From NCBI GenBank assembly GCA_002437405.1, contig DJPO01000004.1:18398-31089 (forward strand): a stretch of 12,692 nt of DNA, read 5' to 3'. The notes beneath the pieces are model-generated. The model was not told the origin of the DNA. It saw only the letters and a list, made by a program, of their open reading frames with translations, and made no database searches. Numbering within the stretch: position 1 is the stretch's first letter; each line of letters starts with the position of its first letter. Shown here piece after piece: positions 6,841 through 12,692 of this stretch. This stretch comes from Opitutia bacterium UBA6410 (lineage in GTDB: Bacteria; Verrucomicrobiota; Verrucomicrobiia; Opitutales; Intestinicryptomonadaceae). A program made the position numbers and the translations under genes.

Positions 6841-7119
6841 ATGGAAAATCAGAATCTTAATCAGTGCGCCAATTGCGCGCAATCCATTGACAACCACCTT
6901 GTTTTGGCGGTTTTGACGACGATATTTTGCTGTCTGCCGTTCGGGGTCATCTCGATAGTTTACGCAGTGCAGGTAAACTCCGCACTGGCTGTCGGCAACT
7001 ACGAGCTCGCGAAAGTCAATTCCGAAAAGGCAAAATTCTGGGGAATGCTTGCGCTGGCTATCGGCGCAATTAGCTGTGTCGGCTACTTCGTCTTCGGAGT
7101 CGTCGCCGCACTCATCTAA
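6841..7119 (+). CDS. CD225/dispanin-family small membrane protein
   Basis: The 92-residue product begins MENQNLNQCANCAQSIDNH and then has two hydrophobic helices, about residues 20-42 (LVLAVLTTIFCCLPFGVISI) and 68-92. Between them lies a short polar loop with the typical dispanin pattern: VNSALAVGNYELAKVNSEKAKFW. This layout (TM, small-residue helix, 'GNYELA..S..A..W', TM) is that of the CD225/IFITM-like superfamily, whose bacterial members have no established function. An N-terminal CxxC pair (Cys9, Cys12) may be a small zinc knuckle. The ATG at 6841 is preferred because an extension to 6733 would run through the trp leader region and the candidate promoter. It is followed by a second dispanin and a DUF2752 gene. 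Confidence 0.8.
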   Translation: MENQNLNQCANCAQSIDNHLVLAVLTTIFCCLPFGVISIVYAVQVNSALAVGNYELAKVNSEKAKFWGMLALAIGAISCVGYFVFGVVAALI

Positions 7120-7138
7120 ACTTAACACCAAGCGCATA

Positions 7139-7429
7139 TTGGACACATCGGAAAAACTTTCGGCGGAAATCTCGGCGGCGAAAGCCCTCTGCTGGGCGAC
7201 TTTCCTCGGGCTGGGCAACTACTTTGCCTTGGCGGGAATTTTCTACGCCGAAAAAGCGGTAAAACTCGCGGCGGGCGGCGACCTCGCGGGCGCGGGGAAG
7301 TCCGTCAAAACCGCGCGCCGCTGGGGCATTTGGGGGCTTGTTCCCTCGACCGCAATCAACGCTGCAATCGTCTACGTTTGCGTAATCTTTTTACTGCACC
7401 TGTGGGAAACCGTCAAAGCCGTATCATAG
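7139..7429 (+). CDS. Second dispanin-like small membrane protein (start uncertain)
   Basis: The reading frame encodes a two-helix protein resembling the second half of the CD225/dispanin pattern: ALCWATFLGLGNYFALAGIFYA as the first helix, then a polar loop AEKAVKLAAGGDLAGAGKSV with AARRW-like spacing, then a second long helix (WGIWGLVPSTAINAAIVYV onward). No ATG exists in the frame before the domain. The TTG at 7139 gives a 96-residue protein of normal family size starting MDTSEKLSAE. A TTG at 7049 or a GTG at 7076 would overlap the first dispanin gene in another frame. No Shine-Dalgarno sequence is visible for any of these, so the start is a guess. Coupled translation, or a frameshift from the upstream gene 20 nt away, is possible. 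It is probably cotranscribed with its neighbours. Confidence 0.65.
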   Translation: MDTSEKLSAEISAAKALCWATFLGLGNYFALAGIFYAEKAVKLAAGGDLAGAGKSVKTARRWGIWGLVPSTAINAAIVYVCVIFLLHLWETVKAVS

Positions 7430-7510
7430 AGAGGGAAAAAATTTCCTTCCCCCGCCCCGCCATATATAGTTTTCGGACACCCCAAAACACCAGAAAAAAA
7501 GAAAAAAAGA

Positions 7511-7918
7511 ATGTTCGGGAAATCGGATAAAATACGCCGCGCATTTTTGCTGGGTTTGATGCTCCGCATCTGCGCGGTGCTCTTCGTTGTGGGAGCGGCT
7601 TTGATTCTGTATTTTTTCGACCCGTCCGACGGCGCGAACTCCGCGATTTTCCCGCCCTGCCCGACCAACGAGATAACGGGCTTGCACTGCTTCGGATGCG
7701 GCTCGCTTAGGGCACTTCACGCGCTTTTGCACGGGCGGCTCGGGGAGGCTGTTTCGCAAAACATCTTCGCCGTAATCTTTGCGCCGATTCTGCCGATAAT
7801 GCTGCTCTTTCCCAAGCCGTTTCAAAAGCCCTGCGTGCCGATTATCCTATTAATAGTAATTGTGCTCTTTATGATTTTGCGCAACCTGCCGTACTTCGAT
7901 TTTCTCGCGCCGCATTGA
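7511..7918 (+). CDS. DUF2752-family membrane protein
   Basis: The 135-residue product has a first hydrophobic helix (about 12-35), a conserved cysteine-rich segment, then two further helices (about 85-100 and 107-125). The segment PPCPTNEITGLHCFGCGSL (48-66), continuing to RALHALLHG, matches the DUF2752 signature: a cysteine after proline, then TGL.C.GCG..RA...L..G. Cys50, Cys60 and Cys63 could bind metal or form a disulfide. No biochemical function is established for the family. The ATG is preceded by an unusual purine run (7493-7510, AAAAAAAGAAAAAAAGA-like) rather than a clean Shine-Dalgarno sequence. The 81-bp gap to the upstream dispanin gene has no clear terminator, so the three genes may form one transcript that could continue into recJ, 47 nt downstream. 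Confidence 0.85.
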   Translation: MFGKSDKIRRAFLLGLMLRICAVLFVVGAALILYFFDPSDGANSAIFPPCPTNEITGLHCFGCGSLRALHALLHGRLGEAVSQNIFAVIFAPILPIMLLFPKPFQKPCVPIILLIVIVLFMILRNLPYFDFLAPH

Positions 7919-7965
7919 TTTTGTGGCGCAATTTTGTGTTGAAATCGCCCGCCGCTTGCGTAATT

Positions 7966-9696
7966 ATGGACAAAATGGTTTGGGAATATGTACAGTACGA
8001 CGAAAAGCTCGCGGCGGATATGGGCGCGTATCTCGGCGTAAGTCCCATTCTGGGGGCGCTCGTTTTGCAGCGCGGGTACTCCGACCCTCTCAGGGCGAAA
8101 ATGTTTATGAGCCCCAAGCTCGCGAACCTCGACGACCCCTTCCGCCTGAAGAATCTGCGACCCGCCGTGCTGCGGATAATAGAGGCGATTGAAAAAAAAC
8201 AGAATATTCTGGTTTTCGGCGACTACGACGTAGACGGAATCACGAGCACCACGCTGCTTGTGAGCATACTGCGGCTGTTCGGGCTGAACCCCTCGTACTT
8301 CGTCCCCCGCCGAATGGAGGAGGGCTACGGACTCAGCGAAGCCGCGCTCGAAAGGGCGTTGTCGGCGGGGAAAACCGACCTGCTTATCGCGCTCGACTGC
8401 GGAACAAACGCTAAAGAGGCGATTGAATACATTTTGTCGCGCGGAATCGACCTAATCGTGGTGGACCACCATCAGGCGAAGGACGCGACCGACCAAAACC
8501 ACATTTTGATAAACCCCCACGTCTTCGACTTCGAGGGCGCGCCGTGGCGGCAGCTCTGTACCGTGGGGCTCGTCTTCAAACTCGCCCACGGGCTGATAAA
8601 GGAAATGCGGGTGCGCGGCAATCGGCAGGCTTGGGAAATCAACCTCAAGGACTACCTCGACCTCGTCGCCCTCGGGACTGTCGCCGACCTCGTGCCGCTC
8701 GTTGACGAAAACCGAATACTGGCGCGCAACGGCATCAAACGCCTGAAATCCACGCGCCGCACGGGCATTCAAGCCCTGATTCAGGCGAGCGGAATCGCCC
8801 TCGGCGAGGAAATCACGCCCATCGACATATCCTTTAAACTCGGCCCGAGAATCAACGCCAGCGGGCGCGTCGCCGACGCCTCCCTGCCGCTCGAAATGAT
8901 GCTCGGCGACGACTTCACGACCTGCTACCGCGCCGCCTGCGAACTCAACGACATCAACAAGGAGCGTCAGGACATCGAACGCGGCGTGCTCGAAGACGCA
9001 ATGAAACAGGTCGAGGAAAATTCCTTCGATTCCGACCCGTGCGTCGTTGTTTTCGACCCGCGCTGGCACCCAGGTGTCGTCGGGATTATCGCGGGCAAAC
9101 TCAGCCGCGAATTCCACCGCCCCGTAATCGTCTTCGGCGAAGAGGACGGCGGATTTGTCAAGGGCTCGGGGCGCAGCATTCACGGAATCGACTTGGTCGA
9201 ATGCCTCGCCCCGTGCGCCGATATGCTCGGCAGTTGGGGCGGACACCCGATGGCCGTCGGAGTCTCGGTAAAAAGCGGCGGAATCGACGAATTCCGCAGG
9301 CGAATCAACGCCGTGATAATCGAAAAATACGGCAAAGACATAGATTTTTCCCCGAAAATCAACATCAACCTGACGCTCGATTTGTCGGACGTGGGGATTG
9401 AACTGCTCGACGAACTGGAGCTGCTGCACCCGTTCGGCGAGGGAAACAGGGAGCCGATTTTCGCGCTGAAATCGGTGGTACTGCCAAAGTCGCCCGAAAT
9501 TTTCGGCGGCGGGGTGAATTTCCGCTTCCAGATACCGCTTTCAAACGGCTGGATTAACGCTGTAGCGTGGAGAATGGCGGGCAGAATACCGCCCGCAGGC
9601 AAAAAAATAGATATGGCCGTAAAGCTCGGCTGGAACAGATGGAACAGGCGCAAAACCCCGCAGGCTACACTCGTAGACTGGAAGCTGAGTCAATAG
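7966..9696 (+). CDS. recJ: Single-stranded-DNA-specific 5'-3' exonuclease RecJ
   Basis: RecJ degrades single-stranded DNA 5' to 3' in RecF-pathway recombination, mismatch repair and base-excision repair. The 576-residue product has the usual length (E. coli about 577). The DHH phosphoesterase core shows FGDYDVDG (85-91, metal ligands Asp86, Asp88, Asp90), ALDCG (Asp144), DHH (167-169) and TVADLVP (Asp241). The DHHA1 part has GPRINASGR (293-301), HPGVVGIIAGKL (368-379) and GGHPMA (425-430). An OB-fold-like C-terminal region begins near LHPFGEGN. I chose the ATG at 7966; the ATG at 7975 is also possible, and a TTG at 7915 overlapping the DUF2752 stop is less likely. None has a Shine-Dalgarno sequence. 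It appears intact; its stop touches the stop of the convergent gene. Confidence 0.96.
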   Translation: MDKMVWEYVQYDEKLAADMGAYLGVSPILGALVLQRGYSDPLRAKMFMSPKLANLDDPFRLKNLRPAVLRIIEAIEKKQNILVFGDYDVDGITSTTLLVSILRLFGLNPSYFVPRRMEEGYGLSEAALERALSAGKTDLLIALDCGTNAKEAIEYILSRGIDLIVVDHHQAKDATDQNHILINPHVFDFEGAPWRQLCTVGLVFKLAHGLIKEMRVRGNRQAWEINLKDYLDLVALGTVADLVPLVDENRILARNGIKRLKSTRRTGIQALIQASGIALGEEITPIDISFKLGPRINASGRVADASLPLEMMLGDDFTTCYRAACELNDINKERQDIERGVLEDAMKQVEENSFDSDPCVVVFDPRWHPGVVGIIAGKLSREFHRPVIVFGEEDGGFVKGSGRSIHGIDLVECLAPCADMLGSWGGHPMAVGVSVKSGGIDEFRRRINAVIIEKYGKDIDFSPKININLTLDLSDVGIELLDELELLHPFGEGNREPIFALKSVVLPKSPEIFGGGVNFRFQIPLSNGWINAVAWRMAGRIPPAGKKIDMAVKLGWNRWNRRKTPQATLVDWKLSQ

Positions 9697-9915
9697 TTAG
9701 ATAAACTTCGAGAGCACATAAAGGCCGTATACGAACGATACCGCCAACGTGCAATAAATCAAAATAACGTTCCCGAAGAGTCTGCGCATTTTTACGAACG
9801 CCTGCACGTCGGGGTCGCTGTCTTTCGGACACCTGAAATTCAGGCAGAAAAAGCAGCAGAAAAACACAAGTATTGTCGCTAAAAACGCGAACGATACAAA
9901 AATTCCGTGGCTCAT
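9697..9915 (-). CDS. Small two-helix membrane protein, unknown function
   Basis: This 72-residue protein begins MSHGIFVSFAFLATILVFF and has two predicted membrane helices, about 4-26 and 48-69. They are joined by a charged loop, RCPKDSDPDVQAFVKMRRLF, which also holds Cys29 at its start. Helix one contains a CC pair and a further cysteine (CCFFC). I do not recognise a family. The ATG at 9915 is preferred because a purine-rich stretch (AGGGAAAGAGAAAAT) precedes it; an earlier ATG at 9960 would start inside the terminator of the upstream gene. The gene reads in the same direction as the PEP-CTERM gene, from which a hairpin separates it, and converges on recJ with no bases between the two stop codons. 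Length, hydrophobic pattern and start context favour a real gene. Confidence 0.6.
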   Translation of the reverse strand: MSHGIFVSFAFLATILVFFCCFFCLNFRCPKDSDPDVQAFVKMRRLFGNVILIYCTLAVSFVYGLYVLSKFI

Positions 9916-9936
9916 ATTTTCTCTTTCCCTCTTTGT

Positions 9937-9975
9937 AAACAAATACGGCGGGGGCGGCATACACCGACCCCGCCG
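9937..9975 (-). terminator. Intrinsic terminator of the PEP-CTERM protein gene
   Basis: A perfect 8-bp GC stem, CGGCGGGG/CCCCGCCG on the minus strand (complements of 9968-9975 and 9946-9953), has a 14-nt loop. On the minus strand it is followed by TATTTGTTT, a T-rich tail with interruptions. It lies 15 nt after the stop codon of the large secreted-protein gene and upstream of the small membrane-protein gene. The other face is followed by CAGCTTTTATT, so weak termination on the plus strand is also possible. Confidence 0.75.
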
Positions 9976-9989
9976 CAGCTTTTATTGGA

Positions 9990-12641
9990 TTACTTTCTTC
10001 TGCGGAACACCGCAAAACTCAATGCTACCGCCCCCAGTATCGCCGCTATCGTCGCGGGTTCGGGAACTGCAGCCGCAAATGCGTAGGAGCTGAATCCGTC
10101 AACCGTTATGCTTGCGATTTCATTCGCATAGTCGATTGCCGTATCGAGCTTCGTCCAGACGCCGTCCGCGCCCTTGTGCCAAGCCGTGAGAACGCCGGCG
10201 TCCTCGAGAGCACCGACATACGCGCTGAACACAACCGAGTAGTTGTTGTCGTTGTCGGAAACGTTGACGTCGAACGCCGCGAGGACTTTTCCGTCGATAC
10301 CCGCCGTATTGGTCGATTCTTTGACTTCGTTGACGGTAATCGCCGCTTCGCCGAGTCCCGCTACATTGAAGTCGAGCACAAGCTTGTCCGCGAGCTTTAC
10401 GCTCTGAACGTCATTGACGCCCGTGCCGACCGTGATTGCGGAGGAGTCGAACGCCGCGCTTTTGCCCGCCGTAAATACGCCGTCGGAGAAAGTGCCGCCG
10501 TACGCGGAAACATTGCCCGAACCCGTGTAGCTCTTGAGGGCGACGGAATCGTTGTCGGAAAGCGAGCCGCGCTTGAAGACCAATTCGCCCGCATTTTCAA
10601 AAGAAGTGTCGGAGAGTTGCGAAGCCGAGTTGAGGGACATCGAAAGCTTTCCCTTGTCGGAAATCGAAACGAGCGTGCCTTCCGCAGCCTGCGTGAACGA
10701 GGCTAAATTCGCCGAACCGTTTACGATGGCGATTTTCTGGAAATCCGCAACCTTGAGAGCAGAAGAACCGACATATGCGCTTTCGGTCGTGCCGACAAAG
10801 AGATTCTTCGTGCCGACAATCGTGCCCGTTCCGCCCATGCTTCCGCCGTAGAGATTGCCGCCGACAGAGACGGAATCCTTGAGCGTAATATTCGTGCTGC
10901 CCTTGACGGTGTCGCGCCATTTTTCGCCGTCGCTCCAACCGCCGCCGTAAACGTCGCCCGTGATTACGGAATTTCCGCCGAGAACTACATTCGTAGAACC
11001 GCCGACAATGCCGTCTTCGCGGATATTTTCACCGCTTCCGCAACCGCCTGCTTCAATTTTTCCTATTTTCCCGCCATTTACGATAATGTTGATGTCTCCG
11101 CCGACATTTGCGCCACAAGCACCTCCCTGAATTTCCGAGATATTGCCGCCGTTGATTTTTATGTCGACATTACCCTCGACATCGCTGTGCATTGCGCCGC
11201 TGCCGAGAATGAAGCCAGAAATTGTGCCGTTGTTGACGGTGATGTCAACCGCGCCGACAGTCGAAGTGCCTTTCGGAACGGGTCCGGTTTTTACTTCGCC
11301 GTTGTAGACGTATTCGCCGGTTTTTTGATTTCCGCCGTTGCCGCCGTAGAATTTTATAATGTTGGTGTCCGCGCCGTCGATAACCGTTCTGACAGTGCCC
11401 TTGACAACCGCGTCTCCGCCGTCGAGCCCCGCAACGAGCGAATCATAGCCCTCGATGTTCGTTACATTATTATAGTTGCGAACAACGTCGCCGTTTACGA
11501 CAAGCGACCCGCCGTCCGCGATCTTAACGCCGCATGTAACCGCCCCGGTCTGGGTGAACGACAAACTTTCGATAACCGCATTCGTACCCTTTGCGACATT
11601 GATTCTGTCGAAGTCCGAAACTTTCAAAGCACCCGTGCCGACATACGCGTTTTCGGCAGTTCCGATATTGAGAGTTGCCGATTCCATATAGCGTTCCTTC
11701 GCGCGGGAGTCGGCTTTCATCTTGCCGTATATCGTACCATTGACTACGGCATCGTTGACGAGCGTTACGTCGGACGCGCCAATATAGGCGTTGTACTCCG
11801 CAACCCCGAGGTTCACGTCGCCGTTGACGACACCGCCCGAGAGCAGAATATGCGTACCGCCGTCAATGCGCGAATCCGCATACGCGCCCCAAATATTGCC
11901 GTTGATTTCGCCGCCCGAAACGTTGATTCTCAGCGCGCCCTTGATTCGTCCGCCGAGATACGAGCTCATACTGTCGCCGCGGTCGTCTGCGCCGTAGCCG
12001 TACTTTGCACTGGTCGGATCATACGAGCCTTGAACGCCCATTATGGCGGCTTTGCCCGTCGCGCTGGAGTAAGTGCGCCCGTAAATGTTCGTGCCGTTGG
12101 CATTGACGACTACGTCGCCCAGAATGTTCGCCGAGCCGTTGCCGCCCGCCGCCATTACAAAGCTGTTTTTTATTTCGCCGCCGTTGAGGTTCAGCTCGAT
12201 GCTGCCGACTGTCGCGTGCGTATATGCGCCGCTCAAGCCGCCGCGCAATCCCGCGACATTCGGCGACTTCTCGGTGTTGTCCAGAACCGTTCCATCATTG
12301 AAGTTGACGGTAATCTTGCCCGAAACTCCCTTCAAATAGTCGTTCCCCTGCGCGTCAAAAGACGAGTTGGCAGTATTGCCGCCGATAATCCAACCCGTTA
12401 TGTTTACGTTTTCGAGGTTGAGCAACACGTCGCCGTTTACCGCGCCGTTGGAGTTTATATCTCCGTTCTGGACTCCGCCCGTGCCGCCAGCAACGTTTCC
12501 GTATGTACCTGACGAAAGCGTATTTTCAACGGAAGATACGTCTTCAGTCGTTCTTCCGCCGCCGATGAATTCGGGATCGGCAGCAAGAGCCGCGCCCGCA
12601 AAGAGCGCGAATGTCGAGAATGTGGTTAATGTTCTTTTCAT
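9990..12641 (-). CDS. Secreted repeat protein with PEP-CTERM sorting signal (autotransporter-passenger-like)
   Basis: The 883-residue product starts with a signal peptide, MKRTLTTFSTFALFAGAALA, probably cut before ADPEF. Residues about 30-610 are glycine/asparagine-rich repeats of the form 'G.v.I.vNGG.I.g.i.GG......v.G', which in known proteins fold as a parallel beta-helix. A beta-rich region follows (680-855), ending in VDGFSSYAFAA. The C-terminus is VPEPAT (859-864), a hydrophobic helix and RRRK. That is a PEP-CTERM signal, recognised by exosortase and linked in known hosts to surface display or release with exopolysaccharide. No outer-membrane beta-barrel is present, so it is not a classical autotransporter. 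I chose the ATG at 12641 over 12656 because the signal peptide begins there. Exosortase is not in this window. Ligand and role are unknown; adhesion or matrix is a guess. Confidence 0.88.
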   Translation of the reverse strand: MKRTLTTFSTFALFAGAALAADPEFIGGGRTTEDVSSVENTLSSGTYGNVAGGTGGVQNGDINSNGAVNGDVLLNLENVNITGWIIGGNTANSSFDAQGNDYLKGVSGKITVNFNDGTVLDNTEKSPNVAGLRGGLSGAYTHATVGSIELNLNGGEIKNSFVMAAGGNGSANILGDVVVNANGTNIYGRTYSSATGKAAIMGVQGSYDPTSAKYGYGADDRGDSMSSYLGGRIKGALRINVSGGEINGNIWGAYADSRIDGGTHILLSGGVVNGDVNLGVAEYNAYIGASDVTLVNDAVVNGTIYGKMKADSRAKERYMESATLNIGTAENAYVGTGALKVSDFDRINVAKGTNAVIESLSFTQTGAVTCGVKIADGGSLVVNGDVVRNYNNVTNIEGYDSLVAGLDGGDAVVKGTVRTVIDGADTNIIKFYGGNGGNQKTGEYVYNGEVKTGPVPKGTSTVGAVDITVNNGTISGFILGSGAMHSDVEGNVDIKINGGNISEIQGGACGANVGGDINIIVNGGKIGKIEAGGCGSGENIREDGIVGGSTNVVLGGNSVITGDVYGGGWSDGEKWRDTVKGSTNITLKDSVSVGGNLYGGSMGGTGTIVGTKNLFVGTTESAYVGSSALKVADFQKIAIVNGSANLASFTQAAEGTLVSISDKGKLSMSLNSASQLSDTSFENAGELVFKRGSLSDNDSVALKSYTGSGNVSAYGGTFSDGVFTAGKSAAFDSSAITVGTGVNDVQSVKLADKLVLDFNVAGLGEAAITVNEVKESTNTAGIDGKVLAAFDVNVSDNDNNYSVVFSAYVGALEDAGVLTAWHKGADGVWTKLDTAIDYANEIASITVDGFSSYAFAAAVPEPATIAAILGAVALSFAVFRRRK
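10638..10982 (-). repeat. Internal duplication in the PEP-CTERM protein, copy B
   Basis: Residues about 554-668 repeat residues 267-382 in the same order: a GG..V.GDV strand, a T.v.l.d.v.v.G.lyG strand, then the well-conserved block GTTESAYVGSSALKVADF followed by KIAIVNGSA and SFTQ. The match in copy A is GTAENAYVGTGALKVSDF. Similarity is also visible in the DNA of the best block (about 10740-10800). The two copies are offset by roughly 289 residues. Confidence 0.75.
11496..11843 (-). repeat. Internal duplication in the PEP-CTERM protein, copy A
   Basis: This is the N-terminal copy (residues about 267-382) of the duplicated module. It holds GGVVNGDV, a strand with NDAVVNGTIYG, and GTAENAYVGTGALKVSDF followed by RINVAKGTNA and SFTQ. 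It closes with a strand KIADGGSLVV that corresponds to SISDKGKLSM in copy B. Both copies end a run of NGG-type coils, so each may cap a beta-helix section. Confidence 0.75.
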
Positions 12642-12652
12642 ATTCCGAATAT
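12640..12652. promoter_or_regulatory. Palindrome overlapping the PEP-CTERM gene start
   Basis: ATATTC-C-GAATAT is a perfect 6-bp inverted repeat with one central base. It overlaps the ATG and the ribosome-binding region of the large secreted-protein gene. A candidate -10 box, AATAAT on the minus strand (complement of 12655-12660, five of six matches), lies next to it. It could be an operator or simply AT-rich sequence. Confidence 0.3.
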
Positions 12653-12675
12653 ACATTATTAGATACCGCGGAATT

Positions 12676-12692
12676 TAGTATTTGGAATACTA
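12676..12692. promoter_or_regulatory. Palindrome TAGTATT-TGG-AATACTA at the expected -35 position
   Basis: A perfect 7-bp inverted repeat with a 3-base centre ends exactly at the window edge. If AATAAT (complement of 12655-12660) is the -10 box of the secreted-protein gene, a 17-bp spacer puts the -35 hexamer at 12678-12683, inside this palindrome. No sequence resembling TTGACA is found there, which would fit a promoter that needs an activator or an alternative sigma factor. The upstream side is cut off, so the element may be longer. Confidence 0.4.

Noticed and set aside
6685..7218. A 177-codon minus-strand frame that ends with the trpL peptide
   Set aside because: Its upstream part is antisense to the dispanin genes and crosses the trp promoter; only the last 11 codons, from the ATG at 6720, make sense.
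7433..7452. Inverted repeat GGAAA-AAA-TTTCC after the second dispanin gene, considered as a terminator
   Set aside because: The stem is only 5 bp and AU-rich, and C-runs follow it instead of a T-tract.
8452..9429. A 325-codon minus-strand open frame opposite recJ
   Set aside because: It is antisense to a fully intact recJ and has no family resemblance.
11187..12512. A 441-codon plus-strand open frame opposite the PEP-CTERM gene
   Set aside because: It is a periodic shadow of the glycine/asparagine repeats; the minus-strand frame has both a signal peptide and a sorting signal.

Overview
The window reads as ordinary chromosome from a moderately GC-rich Gram-negative bacterium, most likely a member of the Verrucomicrobiota/PVC group. 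The pointers are a secreted protein with a PEP-CTERM tail (VPEPAT, hydrophobic segment, RRRK), which needs an outer membrane and exosortase; a compact trpEGDCFBA operon; and start codons preceded by A-rich stretches instead of Shine-Dalgarno (SD) sequences. The taxonomic call is inference, not proof.

Positions 1-6770, minus strand: a complete tryptophan operon, transcribed right to left as trpL-trpE-trpG-trpD-trpC-trpF-trpB-trpA. Genes are separated by 1-4 nt or overlap by 4 nt (ATGA). Together the enzymes convert chorismate to tryptophan. The operon ends in a strong intrinsic terminator (20-60). In front of trpE lies what looks like a ribosome-mediated attenuator: an 11-codon leader peptide with two adjacent Trp codons (MRNWWRSRKVA), an RNA segment in its last codons that can pair with the 5' arm of a terminator, and a GC-rich hairpin followed by eight U.

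Positions 6770-7918, plus strand, divergent from trp: two small two-helix membrane proteins of the CD225/dispanin type, then a DUF2752 membrane protein. Their function is unknown.

Positions 7966-9696, plus strand: recJ, the single-strand-specific 5'-3' exonuclease, intact with all DHH/DHHA1 motifs. Its stop codon abuts the stop of a convergent 72-residue membrane protein (9697-9915, minus).

Positions 9937-12692, minus strand: an 883-residue secreted, repeat-rich protein built like an autotransporter passenger but ending in a PEP-CTERM sorting signal instead of a beta-barrel. It has its own terminator, and two perfect palindromes lie in its upstream region. It contains a clear internal duplication.

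There is no tRNA, rRNA, CRISPR array, insertion sequence or phage gene, and no gene-free stretch above 300 bases. The most noteworthy items are the trp attenuator, the dispanin/dispanin/DUF2752 cluster and the duplicated PEP-CTERM passenger protein.
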